Assembly: GCA_022508735.1 (NCBI GenBank) | Contig: JAFLUQ010000093.1 | Location: 1-9,186, forward strand | DNA from: Oscillospiraceae bacterium | Lineage (GTDB): Bacteria; Bacillota; Clostridia; UMGS1883 | Length of the DNA stretch: 9,186 bases | Reading direction: 5' to 3' | In this document: positions 1 through 8,200 of the stretch, one piece after another | How the letters are laid out: each line of letters opens with the position of its first letter | How positions within the stretch are numbered: the first letter of the stretch is position 1 | Position numbers and translations under genes: made by a program | Notes under the pieces: model-generated | The model's input: only the letters and a program-made list of their open reading frames with translations | Told to the model about the DNA's origin: nothing | The model's database searches: none

Positions 1-375
1 CAGTGCGTAAACACCACCGACTCGGCGGTACGCATAACCCACCTTCCCACGGGCCTTGTGGTATCCTGTCAGGACGAAAAGAGCCAGCACAAGAATAAGG
101 ATAAGGCCATGAAGGTGCTCCGCAGCCGCCTCTATGAGCTTATGGAGAACGAGCGCAACTCAGCCATATCACAGGAGAGACGCAGTCAGGTGGGCAGCGG
201 TGACCGCAGCGAACGCATCCGCACCTATAACTTCCCTCAGGGAAGAGTCAGCGACCACCGCATAAACCTTACGCTTTACAAAATCGACGCCATAATGAAC
301 GGCGATTTAGATGAATTGATCGACGCACTTAACACCTACTTCCAGAGCGAGAAGCTCAGGCAGGGCGAAAACTAA
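1..375 (+). CDS. prfA: Peptide chain release factor 1, C-terminal part (5' end outside window)
   Basis: The open frame runs from base 1 to the TAA at 373-375, giving 124 residues with no start in the window. RF1 recognises UAA and UAG stop codons and triggers peptide release in the ribosomal peptidyl transferase centre. The fragment begins at the glutamine of the GGQ hydrolysis motif (QCVNTTDSAVRITH) and continues through the conserved CQDEKSQHKNKDKA block, the GSGDRSERIRTYNFPQGRVSDHR block and the usual acidic C-terminal helix. These blocks are diagnostic of RF1 domains 3 and 4. RF1 is about 355-360 residues, so roughly two thirds, including the stop-codon-recognition domain 2, lies upstream. 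An internal GTG at 58 is not the real start, because homology extends in frame back to base 1. hprK follows after 22 bases and is probably cotranscribed. RF2 is unlikely because the C-terminal blocks match RF1. Confidence 0.95.
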   Translation, partial: QCVNTTDSAVRITHLPTGLVVSCQDEKSQHKNKDKAMKVLRSRLYELMENERNSAISQERRSQVGSGDRSERIRTYNFPQGRVSDHRINLTLYKIDAIMNGDLDELIDALNTYFQSEKLRQGEN

Positions 376-381
376 GAACTT

Positions 382-387
382 AGGAGG
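382..387 (+). promoter_or_regulatory. Ribosome binding site of hprK
   Basis: A perfect AGGAGG lies 10 bases before the ATG at 398, within a purine-rich run to 393. It supports that start and shows that hprK is translated independently of prfA. Confidence 0.75.
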
Positions 388-397
388 AAGAGGATAA

Positions 398-1360
398 ATG
401 GATTCACACAGAGAAAAGATAAACCTGACCACGCTTATCAATGACTTTCATTTAGAGGAGATATATGTTCCCGATAATATTGATGAGATAAAGATAGGCT
501 GCACTGACGTGCACCGTCCCGGTATCCAGCTGGGAGCCGGATATTACGATTATTTCGACCATGACCGTATACAGATACTCGGCAAGGCGGAGCAGTTCTA
601 TATGATGCAGAAGACTCCCGAGGAGAGGTTCGAGGGCTACGACAGGCTTATGTCGACAGGTGTTCCGGTGGTTATAGTGACCCGTTCGCTGGAATGCTAT
701 CCCGAACTGGTGGAAACCGCGCGTATACACCGTGTGCCCTTGCTCCGCACCGATGAAAGCACATCTGATTTTGTTGCGGCCCTGATCGGCGCGCTGAATG
801 TGTATCTCGCTCCCACCATAACACGCCACGGCGTGCTGGTGGAGGTTTACGGCGAGGGTGTGCTTCTCTTGGGTGACAGCGGCGTCGGCAAGAGTGAGAC
901 CGCCATTGAGCTTATCAAGCGCGGCCACCGTCTTGTGGCCGATGACGCCGTGGAGATACGCCGCACCTCGGCCAAGACCGTTGTGGGCTCGTCTCCCGAG
1001 ATAATCCGCCACTTTATGGAGCTGCGCGGCATCGGCATAGTTGATGTTAAGCGTATCTTCGGTGTGGGTGCCGTTAAGGACACTGAGAAGATAAACCTTG
1101 TGGTAAACTTAGAGGTCTGGCAGCAGGGAAAAAACTACGAGCGCCTTGGGCTCGACCGCGAGCAGACCACCCTTCTCGGCATTGAACTGCCCTGCCTGAC
1201 CATACCCGTGCGCCCAGGCCGAAATCTTGCGGTCATCATCGAGATCGCGGCCATGAACAACCGCCAGCAGCGCATGGGTTATAATGCTGCCGAGGAGCTA
1301 AGCGAGCGTCTTAACAAGCAAATGTCAGAGCAAAATATAACGGGCGGTGATCTGTTTTGA
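398..1360 (+). CDS. hprK: HPr kinase/phosphorylase
   Basis: HprK phosphorylates Ser46 of the phosphotransferase-system protein HPr with ATP and removes the phosphate by phosphorolysis, setting carbon catabolite repression in Gram-positive bacteria. The protein has 320 residues, the usual size (about 310-320). The N-terminal half (about 1-135) is the Hpr_kinase_N fold. The kinase half opens with HGVLVEVYGEG and a Walker A loop GDSGVGKS (residues 159-166), followed by the typical ELIKRGHRLVADDAVEIR. The family signature MELRGIGIVDVKRIFGVGAV is present, as is a C-terminal PVRPGRNLAVIIEIAAMNNR segment. Every key segment is intact, so it should be active in both directions; this is inferred from family knowledge. 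The ATG is set by AGGAGG at 382-387. The stop overlaps the TTG start of the next gene by four bases (TTGA), suggesting translational coupling. The pairing with a PHP hydrolase and murB is common in Clostridia. Confidence 0.97.
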   Translation: MDSHREKINLTTLINDFHLEEIYVPDNIDEIKIGCTDVHRPGIQLGAGYYDYFDHDRIQILGKAEQFYMMQKTPEERFEGYDRLMSTGVPVVIVTRSLECYPELVETARIHRVPLLRTDESTSDFVAALIGALNVYLAPTITRHGVLVEVYGEGVLLLGDSGVGKSETAIELIKRGHRLVADDAVEIRRTSAKTVVGSSPEIIRHFMELRGIGIVDVKRIFGVGAVKDTEKINLVVNLEVWQQGKNYERLGLDREQTTLLGIELPCLTIPVRPGRNLAVIIEIAAMNNRQQRMGYNAAEELSERLNKQMSEQNITGGDLF

Positions 1361-2070
1361 TAATCGCCGTTGACACTCACACTCACACGAATATAAGCCA
1401 CCATGCCTACTCTACGCTTGAGGAAAATATTGCCGCCGCGAAGCGTAAGGGCATGGAGGGCATAGCTATAACCAATCACGGCCCCGCTTTAGGCGACGGG
1501 GCGCATCTCTGGCATTTTTCGTCCCTGAAGAATTTCAAGAACTATGTCTACGGCCTGCGGCTTCTGCGCGGCGCCGAGGCTAATATAATGAATGAGGAGG
1601 GCGAGATCGACCTTGACGATTATTCACTTGCCCCACTCGAAATAGTAATAGCTTCAATGCACACACCCTGCTTTGCGCCAAAGCAGCCGCCCGAGACCGT
1701 GACCCGCGCCTGGCTGAACACTTTGGAGCACAGCCCTAAGGTAAATATCGTCGGGCACATGGGCGACGGACGGTATAAGTGCGACTATGCGGCCGTGCTT
1801 AAAAAGGTCAAGGAAACCGGGCGCATCGTCGAGATCAATCACCACTCCTTTGACGTGCGCAAGGGGAGCGATGAGAACTGTCGGGAGATAGCACTTATCT
1901 GCAAAGAGCTGAAAATTCCCGTTGTTCTGAGCACCGACGCCCATTTCAGCGACGATGTGGGCGAGGTTGAAAACTCATGGCAGCTGCTTAAAAGCATTGA
2001 TTTCCCCGAGGAGCTTATTTTGAACACGAGCCTCAGAAAACTGGCTGAATTTCTGAATTTGGAAGTATAA
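1357..2070 (+). CDS. PHP-domain phosphatase/hydrolase, YcdX-like
   Basis: This is a 237-residue stand-alone PHP (polymerase and histidinol phosphatase) domain protein, the usual length for the YcdX-type family. These are metal-dependent phosphoesterases; the substrate cannot be read from the sequence. Candidate metal ligands seen: DTHTH at 6-10, NHG with H41, E74 in GAEAN, H102 in ASMHTP, H134 in VGHMGDGR, H162/H163 in EINHHS, and STDAH with D194 and H196. That is a complete set for a trinuclear metal site. In many relatives the VGH segment reads GHPDDGR; here it is GHMGDGR, a mild variation that keeps the histidine. The start is a TTG overlapping the hprK stop by four bases. A GGCGGTGA stretch at 1343-1350 could serve as a weak Shine-Dalgarno, and no ATG lies before the conserved DTHTH motif. 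murB follows closely. Histidinol phosphatase is an alternative but less likely annotation. The gene order recurs in Clostridia, so a link to sugar-phosphate or cell-wall metabolism is only a guess. Confidence 0.88.
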   Translation: MIIAVDTHTHTNISHHAYSTLEENIAAAKRKGMEGIAITNHGPALGDGAHLWHFSSLKNFKNYVYGLRLLRGAEANIMNEEGEIDLDDYSLAPLEIVIASMHTPCFAPKQPPETVTRAWLNTLEHSPKVNIVGHMGDGRYKCDYAAVLKKVKETGRIVEINHHSFDVRKGSDENCREIALICKELKIPVVLSTDAHFSDDVGEVENSWQLLKSIDFPEELILNTSLRKLAEFLNLEV

Positions 2071-2077
2071 TTTTTAT

Positions 2078-2084
2078 GGGGAGG
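2078..2084 (+). promoter_or_regulatory. Ribosome binding site deciding the murB start
   Basis: GGGGAGG sits six bases before the ATG at 2091 and overlaps the upstream in-frame ATG at 2076. The 2076 ATG would bury the Shine-Dalgarno inside the coding region and has no good site of its own, so 2091 is the likely start. Confidence 0.75.
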
Positions 2085-2090
2085 TTTCCC

Positions 2091-3005
2091 ATGAACAGTG
2101 AACTTATAACTGCTTTGAAGCAGGCCCTTCCGAAGGGCAGTATAACCGAAAACGCCCCTCTTAAGGACTACACCTCTTTTCGGGTGGGCGGCCCGGCCGC
2201 GCTCATAATTGAGCCTATGGACGGCGGAGAAGTGCGCGCCGCGGTGGAGGTGCTTTCCGGCTTTGGGCTCGGCTTCAGGGTGCTCGGCAACGGCACTAAC
2301 ATTCTGGCCTTAGATGGCGGAGTCAGTGAGCCGGTCATCCACATCGGAAAAAACATGAGCGGCCTAAGCCGCTTCGATAACTGCATCACCGCCGGGGCCG
2401 GGACTACATTGTCGGCTCTGGCCCGTTTTGCTCTCGAAAACTCCCTCACCGGCCTGGAATTTGCCGCTGGCATACCGGGAAACGTGGGCGGAGGAGTCAT
2501 TATGAATGCCGGAGCCTACGGTGGTGAGCTGAAGGACGTAGTAGAGGCCGTCTGCTTCGTTGGCCCCGACGCAAAAGAGTATGCCGTGACGGGTGAAGAG
2601 ATGGAATTTGGCTACCGCCACAGCGCCCTGATGGACAGCTGCTGTATAGTGACCGCCGTTACTTTCCGGCTGCGGCCCGGAAAAAAAGAGGAGATCCAAG
2701 CAAAAATGCAGGAGCTAAGCATTCGCCGCAGAGAAAAGCAACCGTTAGAATATCCAAGTGCGGGCAGTACCTTCAAGCGCCCGACGGGCAATTTTGCCGG
2801 CACCCTTATAGAAAATGCCGGGCTTAAGGGCTACGCCGTGGGCGGAGCCGAGGTCAGCGAGAAGCATGCGGGCTTCGTGATAAACAAGAATAACGCCTGT
2901 GCCGCCGACATACTGGCCGTGATCGACCATGTGCAGCGCACAGTTTATGATAAAGACGGGATCCTTCTGGAACCCGAGGTAAGAATTTGGGGTGAAAACA
3001 AATGA
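2091..3005 (+). CDS. murB: UDP-N-acetylenolpyruvoylglucosamine reductase (MurB)
   Basis: MurB is a cytoplasmic FAD enzyme. It uses NADPH to reduce UDP-GlcNAc-enolpyruvate to UDP-MurNAc, the second committed step of peptidoglycan precursor synthesis. From the ATG at 2091 it has 304 residues, matching the shorter type II enzymes of Firmicutes. Visible FAD-binding elements are DYTSFRVGGPA (about 26-36), GNGTNIL (66-72) and AGIPGNVGGGVIMNAGAYGGE starting near residue 126. Further on are YRHS (175-178), PSAGSTFKRP with Ser226 in the position of the proton-donating catalytic serine, LIENAGLKGYAVGGAEVSEKHAGF, and a terminal LEPEVRIWGE whose Glu296 corresponds to the catalytic glutamate. A start at 2076 would add five residues (MGRFP) but is disfavoured by the ribosome binding site. 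The stop overlaps the rapZ ATG by four bases (ATGA), so the two are probably translationally coupled. Confidence 0.96.
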   Translation: MNSELITALKQALPKGSITENAPLKDYTSFRVGGPAALIIEPMDGGEVRAAVEVLSGFGLGFRVLGNGTNILALDGGVSEPVIHIGKNMSGLSRFDNCITAGAGTTLSALARFALENSLTGLEFAAGIPGNVGGGVIMNAGAYGGELKDVVEAVCFVGPDAKEYAVTGEEMEFGYRHSALMDSCCIVTAVTFRLRPGKKEEIQAKMQELSIRRREKQPLEYPSAGSTFKRPTGNFAGTLIENAGLKGYAVGGAEVSEKHAGFVINKNNACAADILAVIDHVQRTVYDKDGILLEPEVRIWGENK

Positions 3006-3850
3006 GATTTTTGATCATAACAGGTATGAGCGGCGCGGGAAAAACGCAGGTCATGCACTTTTTAGAGGACATCGGCTACTACTGCATCGACAATATGCCC
3101 CCTATATTTATAAGTACCTTTGCAAAAGCCTGCTATGCTGACGAGCATTTGCAAAACGTCGCCATAGTGACCGATATACGCAGCGGAGGTATGTTTGACG
3201 ACATTGAAGCCGAGCTGGATGCCCTCCGTATGGAGGATTTTCCCTTCGAGGTGCTGTACCTTGAGGCCAGTGACAGAGTGCTGATCAAGCGGTATAAGGA
3301 GACTCGCCGCAGCCATCCTCTAAGCAGCGAAGGACGCATTGCCGACGGCATAGAGAAGGAACGTGAAAAGCTCAGCGGCCTTCGCCAGCGTGCCGACCAT
3401 ATCATCGACACCAGTAATCTGTTGACACGCCAGCTGAAAAAATTAGTCACTGACCTTTATGGCGAGGGCGAGGAGAACTATTTCTCGGTGGAGTTGTTGT
3501 CCTTTGGCTTCAAGTACGGCACACCTGCTGACGCAGACCTTATGTTTGATGTGCGTTTTCTGCCAAATCCCTTCTATATTGAAAACCTGAAGGGCCACAC
3601 CGGACTTGAAGCAGCAGTCAGGGATTATGTCATGGAATTCCCTCAATCTCTGATTTTCCTCGACAAGCTCTACGATATGATCTCCACGCTGATACCCTAC
3701 TATATTGATGAGGGTAAGACCCGGCTCGTCATTGCAATCGGCTGCACCGGCGGCCACCACCGCAGTGTCACCATAGCCGAGGCCCTTGGCAAGCAGCTGG
3801 CCCAAAACGGCACAAAGGTGACGGTCACTCATAAGGACATAGAGCGGTAA
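3002..3850 (+). CDS. rapZ: RNase adapter / nucleotide-binding protein RapZ (YvcJ family)
   Basis: This is a 282-residue P-loop ATP/GTP-binding protein of the RapZ/YvcJ family, typical length about 285-295. In E. coli RapZ presents the sRNA GlmZ to RNase E and so controls glucosamine-6-phosphate synthase. In B. subtilis YvcJ hydrolyses GTP and affects competence, so the Gram-positive role is less clear. Seen here: Walker A GMSGAGKT (residues 8-15), the D30-N31 motif CIDNMPP, Walker B-like VTDIRSG with Asp58, LEASDRVLIKRYKETRRSHPL, DTSNL, the SFGFKYGTPADADLMFDVRF core, LPNPFY, and the C-terminal AIGCTGGHHRSV (GCTGGHHRSV at 247-256). All hallmark motifs are intact. The ATG overlaps the murB stop (ATGA). 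In many Clostridia and Bacilli yvcK lies between this gene and whiA; here whiA follows after only 26 bases and yvcK is absent. Confidence 0.95.
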   Translation: MRFLIITGMSGAGKTQVMHFLEDIGYYCIDNMPPIFISTFAKACYADEHLQNVAIVTDIRSGGMFDDIEAELDALRMEDFPFEVLYLEASDRVLIKRYKETRRSHPLSSEGRIADGIEKEREKLSGLRQRADHIIDTSNLLTRQLKKLVTDLYGEGEENYFSVELLSFGFKYGTPADADLMFDVRFLPNPFYIENLKGHTGLEAAVRDYVMEFPQSLIFLDKLYDMISTLIPYYIDEGKTRLVIAIGCTGGHHRSVTIAEALGKQLAQNGTKVTVTHKDIER

Positions 3851-3863
3851 ATATTCAACGATA

Positions 3864-3869
3864 AGGAGG
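3864..3869 (+). promoter_or_regulatory. Ribosome binding site of whiA
   Basis: A perfect AGGAGG within AAGGAGGAGGGG (3863-3874) lies seven bases before the ATG at 3877. The 26-base rapZ-whiA gap holds little else and no recognisable promoter. Confidence 0.75.
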
Positions 3870-3876
3870 AGGGGCC

Positions 3877-4731
3877 ATGTCATTTGCGGCCGACGTAAAA
3901 ACCGAGCTTTGCGCCGCGTATGCGAATAGGCTCTGCTGCATAAAGGCTGAGCTGGCCGCCATGCTGCTGTTCGGCGGCAATGCGGACGAAAGCCTCATAA
4001 CTCTGCGCACCGAGCGGACTGATATATTTAAGCGCGTATGTATACTGCTTAAAAAGGCCCTTGGCTATGCCGAGCGCCAGACAGAGCCCGATATAAAAGT
4101 CCCGCTCGCCCTTGTGGACGAGCTGGGCATAACAATGGAGGGCGGCGAGGCCGCCATAGATGAGGAGATATTTGCCGAGGAGTGCTGTAAGCGGGCGTTT
4201 TTCCGCGGGGCCTTTCTCATGGCCGGCACTGTCAGCGACCCGGCCAAGAACTATCGCATAGAGCTTTTTGCCTATAATGAGACGGTCGCAGCTCTGGCCT
4301 CCGAGATGCTTGAAAGCTACGGCCTTCACCCCGGCAGCACCTCGCGAAAGAACTACTATGTTATTTATCTTGAGGACTACGAGTCAGTCTGCGACAGCCT
4401 GACCGTCATGGGGGCTTCCCGCTCCATGATGGAGATGGCCTATGTGCAGATCGAGAAGGATATAAACAATCAAAAAAACCGCCAGGGCAACTGCTTCGTT
4501 GCGAATATGGACAAGGCCATGGCCGCCTCGGCCCGTCAGTGCGCCGCCATAGACGAGCTGGCCCGCACGGGCGCTCTTGAGACTCTGCCCGACGGCCTCA
4601 AAACCGTGGCCTATGAACGTGCCATGAACCCCGAAATGACCCTGAGCGAGCTGGCAGAAAAGGTTGGAATAGGGCGCAGCACGCTGAACAGGCGGCTTAG
4701 TAAGCTGGTAGAGCTGGGGGAGCAATTATGA
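3877..4731 (+). CDS. whiA: WhiA family DNA-binding regulator
   Basis: WhiA proteins combine a degenerate LAGLIDADG homing-endonuclease fold with a C-terminal helix-turn-helix. In Streptomyces WhiA activates sporulation septation genes; in B. subtilis it influences cell division and chromosome segregation. This copy has 284 residues, somewhat shorter than the usual 305-330. The N-terminal MSFAADVKTEL, the CCIKAELAAMLLFGG block, LRTER, the second repeat RAFFRGAFLMAGTVSDPAKNY, and RQGNCFVANMDKAMAASARQ are all family hallmarks. The C-terminal helix-turn-helix (about 254-284, LSELAEKVGIGRSTLNRRL) is compact: where most relatives read roughly GKSGVNHRLRK, this one has GIGRSTLNRRLSK and ends almost at once, so the shortening seems to be in the loop before the recognition helix. 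Start fixed by AGGAGG at 3864. The stop overlaps the start of the next gene by four bases. Regulation of neighbouring genes is possible but not shown by the sequence. Confidence 0.93.
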   Translation: MSFAADVKTELCAAYANRLCCIKAELAAMLLFGGNADESLITLRTERTDIFKRVCILLKKALGYAERQTEPDIKVPLALVDELGITMEGGEAAIDEEIFAEECCKRAFFRGAFLMAGTVSDPAKNYRIELFAYNETVAALASEMLESYGLHPGSTSRKNYYVIYLEDYESVCDSLTVMGASRSMMEMAYVQIEKDINNQKNRQGNCFVANMDKAMAASARQCAAIDELARTGALETLPDGLKTVAYERAMNPEMTLSELAEKVGIGRSTLNRRLSKLVELGEQL

Positions 4732-5189
4732 AAAAAAGAACGAAAATAATTATAGGTATTCTGCTTGTAATTTTTCTTGTTACAGCGTACGTTTTTAATT
4801 TATGGAATTTAGCCTTTAACAAGATGTTGAACAATTATATGACCGAACCCCAAGAGGTCTCGCTTATTCAACTCATTGCTCACCCCAGAAAATACGACGG
4901 GAGATTTGTCAGAGTAGAGGGCGTTGGAAGTCTGGAATTTGAGGATACGGCTCTGTATCTTTCAAAGTACGACTATGAATATATAGTAGGAAAAAACTCC
5001 GTGTGGCTTGAATTATATGTTGAAGAAGACGGAGACATTTCTGATATTGTGGATCCGGACGCCCAGGATGGGGAGTATGTCCTTGTCGAGGGGATCTTCA
5101 ATATGTGGAATAACGGCCACTACGATATGCATGCAGGAGCGATTGAAAAAGTTACCCGGTATGAGGGTGGCTGGTCACGGGACGAGTGA
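4728..5189 (+). CDS. Small membrane-anchored protein with a predicted OB-like extracytoplasmic domain, function unknown
   Basis: I do not recognise a named gene. The 153-residue product starts with a basic stretch (MKKRTK) and one hydrophobic segment (about 7-25, IIIGILLVIFLVTAYVF). No lipobox cysteine follows, so it reads as an N-terminal membrane anchor with the rest outside. Residues 40-147 form an acidic, beta-rich domain: VSLIQLIAHPRKYDGRFVRV, VEGVGSLEFEDTALYLS, then VWLEL, YVLVEGIF and a closing GHYDMHAGAIEKVTRY. The pattern 'region x needs y, VEG...' resembles small OB-fold-like domains of bacterial lipoproteins and orphan secreted proteins; this is impression, not a match. The ATG overlaps the whiA stop (ATGA), and GGGGGAG at 4716-4722 lies five bases upstream, so it is coupled to whiA. 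Composition is odd: by hand count G+C is 172 of 420 (41%) over 4741-5160, against 79 of 120 (66%) in whiA at 4501-4620. That suggests later acquisition or relaxed codon selection. Confidence 0.75.
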   Translation: MKKRTKIIIGILLVIFLVTAYVFNLWNLAFNKMLNNYMTEPQEVSLIQLIAHPRKYDGRFVRVEGVGSLEFEDTALYLSKYDYEYIVGKNSVWLELYVEEDGDISDIVDPDAQDGEYVLVEGIFNMWNNGHYDMHAGAIEKVTRYEGGWSRDE

Positions 5190-5214
5190 TTACATAGCAC
5201 CCATACGAAAAACA

Positions 5215-5221
5215 AAAGGAG
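5215..5221 (+). promoter_or_regulatory. Ribosome binding site of dnaE
   Basis: AAAGGAG lies seven bases before the ATG at 5229. The 39-base gap after the small membrane gene shows no clear promoter or terminator, so dnaE may be cotranscribed with the upstream genes. Confidence 0.7.
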
Positions 5222-5228
5222 AAAAACC

Positions 5229-8200
5229 ATGTTCACACACCTTCATGTCCATAGCGAATACAGCCTGCTCGACGGCATGTGCCGCATAAGCGAGCTGCCG
5301 AAAAAGGCGAAGGAGCTGGGCCAGACGGCCATAGCCCTGACTGACCACGGCGTCATGTACGGTGCGGTGGACTTTTATAAAGCCTGCAAGGCCGAGGGCA
5401 TAAAGCCCATAATCGGCTGTGAGATATACACCTCCAAGAATATGTACAACAAGCAGGGCCGCGAGGATAACGACACCAACCACCTTGTGCTTTTGTGCAG
5501 AAATAAGGAGGGCTACAATAACCTTATACAGATAGTGTCCGAGGGCTGGGTCGACGGCTTTTACTATAAGCCCAGAGTTGACCGCCATGTGCTGGGAAAG
5601 TACAAGGGCGGTCTTATTGCCCTGTCCGCCTGTCTGGCCGGGGAGATACCCCGTGCGCTGACCGCCGGTGACATGGCGGCGGCAAAGGAGTCGGTGGAGT
5701 TCTTCAAGAGCGTTTTTGACGAGTTCTATATCGAGCTTCAGGACCACGGCATTGAGGAGCAGAAGCGGCTCAATCCCTTGCTCCTTAAGCTGGCAAAGGA
5801 GACTGGCACTCCCATCGTTGTCACCAACGACGCCCACTACCTGACTAAGGCCGACGCCAAATATCAGGACGTGCTGCTCTGTATACAGACCGGCAAGCAG
5901 CTCAGCGAACCCAATCGCATGAAGTTTGCCACCGAGGAATTCTACCTCAAGAGTGAGGATGAAATGCGCACCCTGTTCCCGAATATACCAGAGGCCTTTG
6001 AGAATACCGTTAAAATAGCCGAAAAGTGCAATTTTGAGTTTGAGTTCGGCGAGCGTCACCTGCCTCACTACGATGTGCCCGAGGGCTACACCGCCGAGGA
6101 ATATCTTCGCCATCTCTGTGACGAGGGCCTTAAGGAGCGCTACGGCGACGGGGCCGGGGAGCACAGGGAAAGGCTCGAATATGAGCTGGGCGTTATAAGC
6201 TCCATGGGCTTTGTGGACTACTTCCTCATCGTGTGGGACTTTATAAACTATGCAAAAAAGAACGGCATACCTGTCGGCCCCGGCCGAGGCAGCGGCTGCG
6301 GCAGCATTGCGGCCTACTGCCTGCACATAACCGATGTGGAGCCGACGCAGTATAACCTGATCTTTGAGCGCTTCCTCAACCCGGAGCGCGTGAGCATGCC
6401 CGACTTTGACGTGGACTTCTGCCCCCGACGCCGCGGCGAGGTCATTGACTACGTTATAAATAAGTATAAACCCGAAAACGTCAGCCAGATAGGTACCTTC
6501 GGCACCATGAAGGCCCGCGGAGCCATACGCGACTGTGGCCGTGTGCTGGGCGTAGCTTACGGTGATGTGGATAAAATATCAAAGATGGTGCCCATGCGCC
6601 TCGGCATGACGCTGGAGCTTGCCCTTAAGGAAAACCCCAAGCTCAAAGAGGCCTACGACACTGATCCGACCGTGAAAAATATAATCGACACCGCCCTTTC
6701 TATTGAAGGCCTGCCAAGAAATATCGGCACTCATGCCGCAGGCGTGGTTATCGCCGGGCGGCCTGTTTCGACCTATGTGCCCATCCAGCGCAGCGATAAC
6801 ATAATTTCAACCCAGTATACCAAGGATACCGTTGAGGAGCTGGGACTCTTAAAAATGGACTTCCTCGGCCTCAGAAACCTCACCATTATCGACGACTGTG
6901 TGAAAATTCTTGAGGCTCAGGGAATAAATATTGATCTTAATAAAATCGACTACGATGTGCCCGAGGTATATGCTATGATATCCGAAGGCGATACCGACGG
7001 CGTTTTCCAGCTTGAGAGCGGCGGCATGCGCAGGTTCATGCGTCAGTTAAAGCCCGAAAATTTAGAGGATATCATCGCCGGTATCGCGCTCTACCGCCCC
7101 GGTCCCATGGATTTCATACCCACCTATGTGGCCGCCAAGGGCGACCGCAGCAAGGTCAGCTATAAGCATCCGAAGCTTGAACCCATACTTGAAGCTACCT
7201 ACGGCTGTATAGTGTATCAGGAGCAGGTAATGCAGATAGTTCAGGCGCTGGCCGGCTTCTCTATGGGCCGGGCCGACGAGGTGCGCCGGGCCATGAGCAA
7301 AAAGAAGGCCAAGGACATGGAAAAGGCCCGCAAGAGCTTTATCTATGGCGAGCTTAATGACGACGGCAGCGTCCGCGTGCCGGGCTGCATACGTAACGGT
7401 ATTGACGAAAAGACCGCAATCAGCATATACGACGATATGGACGCTTTCGCCAAGTACGCCTTCAACAAGAGCCACGCAGCAGCCTACGCCGTTGTGGGCT
7501 ACCAGACGGCCTACCTCAAATGCCTGTATCCAGAAGCGTTTATGGCCGCGCTGATAACCAGCGTTATGGGCGATAACAACAAGGTAGCTACTTATATTAA
7601 TAATTGCAAGCAGAGAGGAATAAATATTCTTCCGCCCGATATAAATAAGAGTGACAGCAGTTTTACTATCGAAGACGGAGCTATACGCTTCGGCCTGACG
7701 ACCATCAAGAACGTGGGCGAAAACTTTGTCCGCGCCTGCATCGAGGAGCGTAAGCGCGGCGGCGACTTTGCGAGCCTGCGCGATTTTGCCAACCGCATGG
7801 TGGGGCCGGAGTTAAATAAGCGCGGAGTTGAGGGCCTTATCAAGAGCGGCGCCTTCGACTGCGTTCCCGGCTCGAGATTACAGAAGCTGGCGATATACGA
7901 ACAGACTCTGTCCTCCGCATCGAGAAACGCCCGCGACAATATCGCCGGGCAGATGTCCTTCTTCTCGCTTGATTCTTCCGACGAGTCCGAGAACCTTGCT
8001 GACGATTTCCCCATTGTTCCCGACCGTCCCGGCCGTGAGCTGCTTGACATGGAGCGAGAGGCCACAGGTATCTATATCTCAGGCCACCCGCTGGACGAAT
8101 ACCGCGAAGCCGTTTCGGCAATGGGTCTGCCCGAGATCGCCCGTGTACTCAGTGCGGGCGAGGAGGAGAGCGATTTTTCCGACGGCGACACCGTCAGCGT

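Noticed and set aside
1..6. QC after GG in the RF1 GGQ region instead of the common QH
   Set aside because: The residue after GGQ varies among bacterial RF1 proteins, and the two glycines lie outside the window, so this is not evidence of an altered release factor.
452..1012. 186-codon minus-strand frame under hprK
   Set aside because: Shadow of hprK; the plus-strand protein is fully conserved and the antisense product matches nothing I know.
2076..2090. Upstream in-frame ATG for murB
   Set aside because: The GGGGAGG Shine-Dalgarno overlaps this ATG and is ideally placed for the ATG at 2091.
5008..5289. 93-codon plus-strand frame spanning the small membrane gene and the start of dnaE
   Set aside because: Out-of-frame shadow crossing two supported genes and the dnaE ribosome binding site, with no recognisable content.
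5190..6326. Long open frame (378 codons) on the minus strand under the start of dnaE
   Set aside because: It is antisense to the well-conserved PHP and polymerase region of DnaE, has no ribosome binding site I can see and no recognisable domain. Long antisense frames are expected from GC-rich codon bias.
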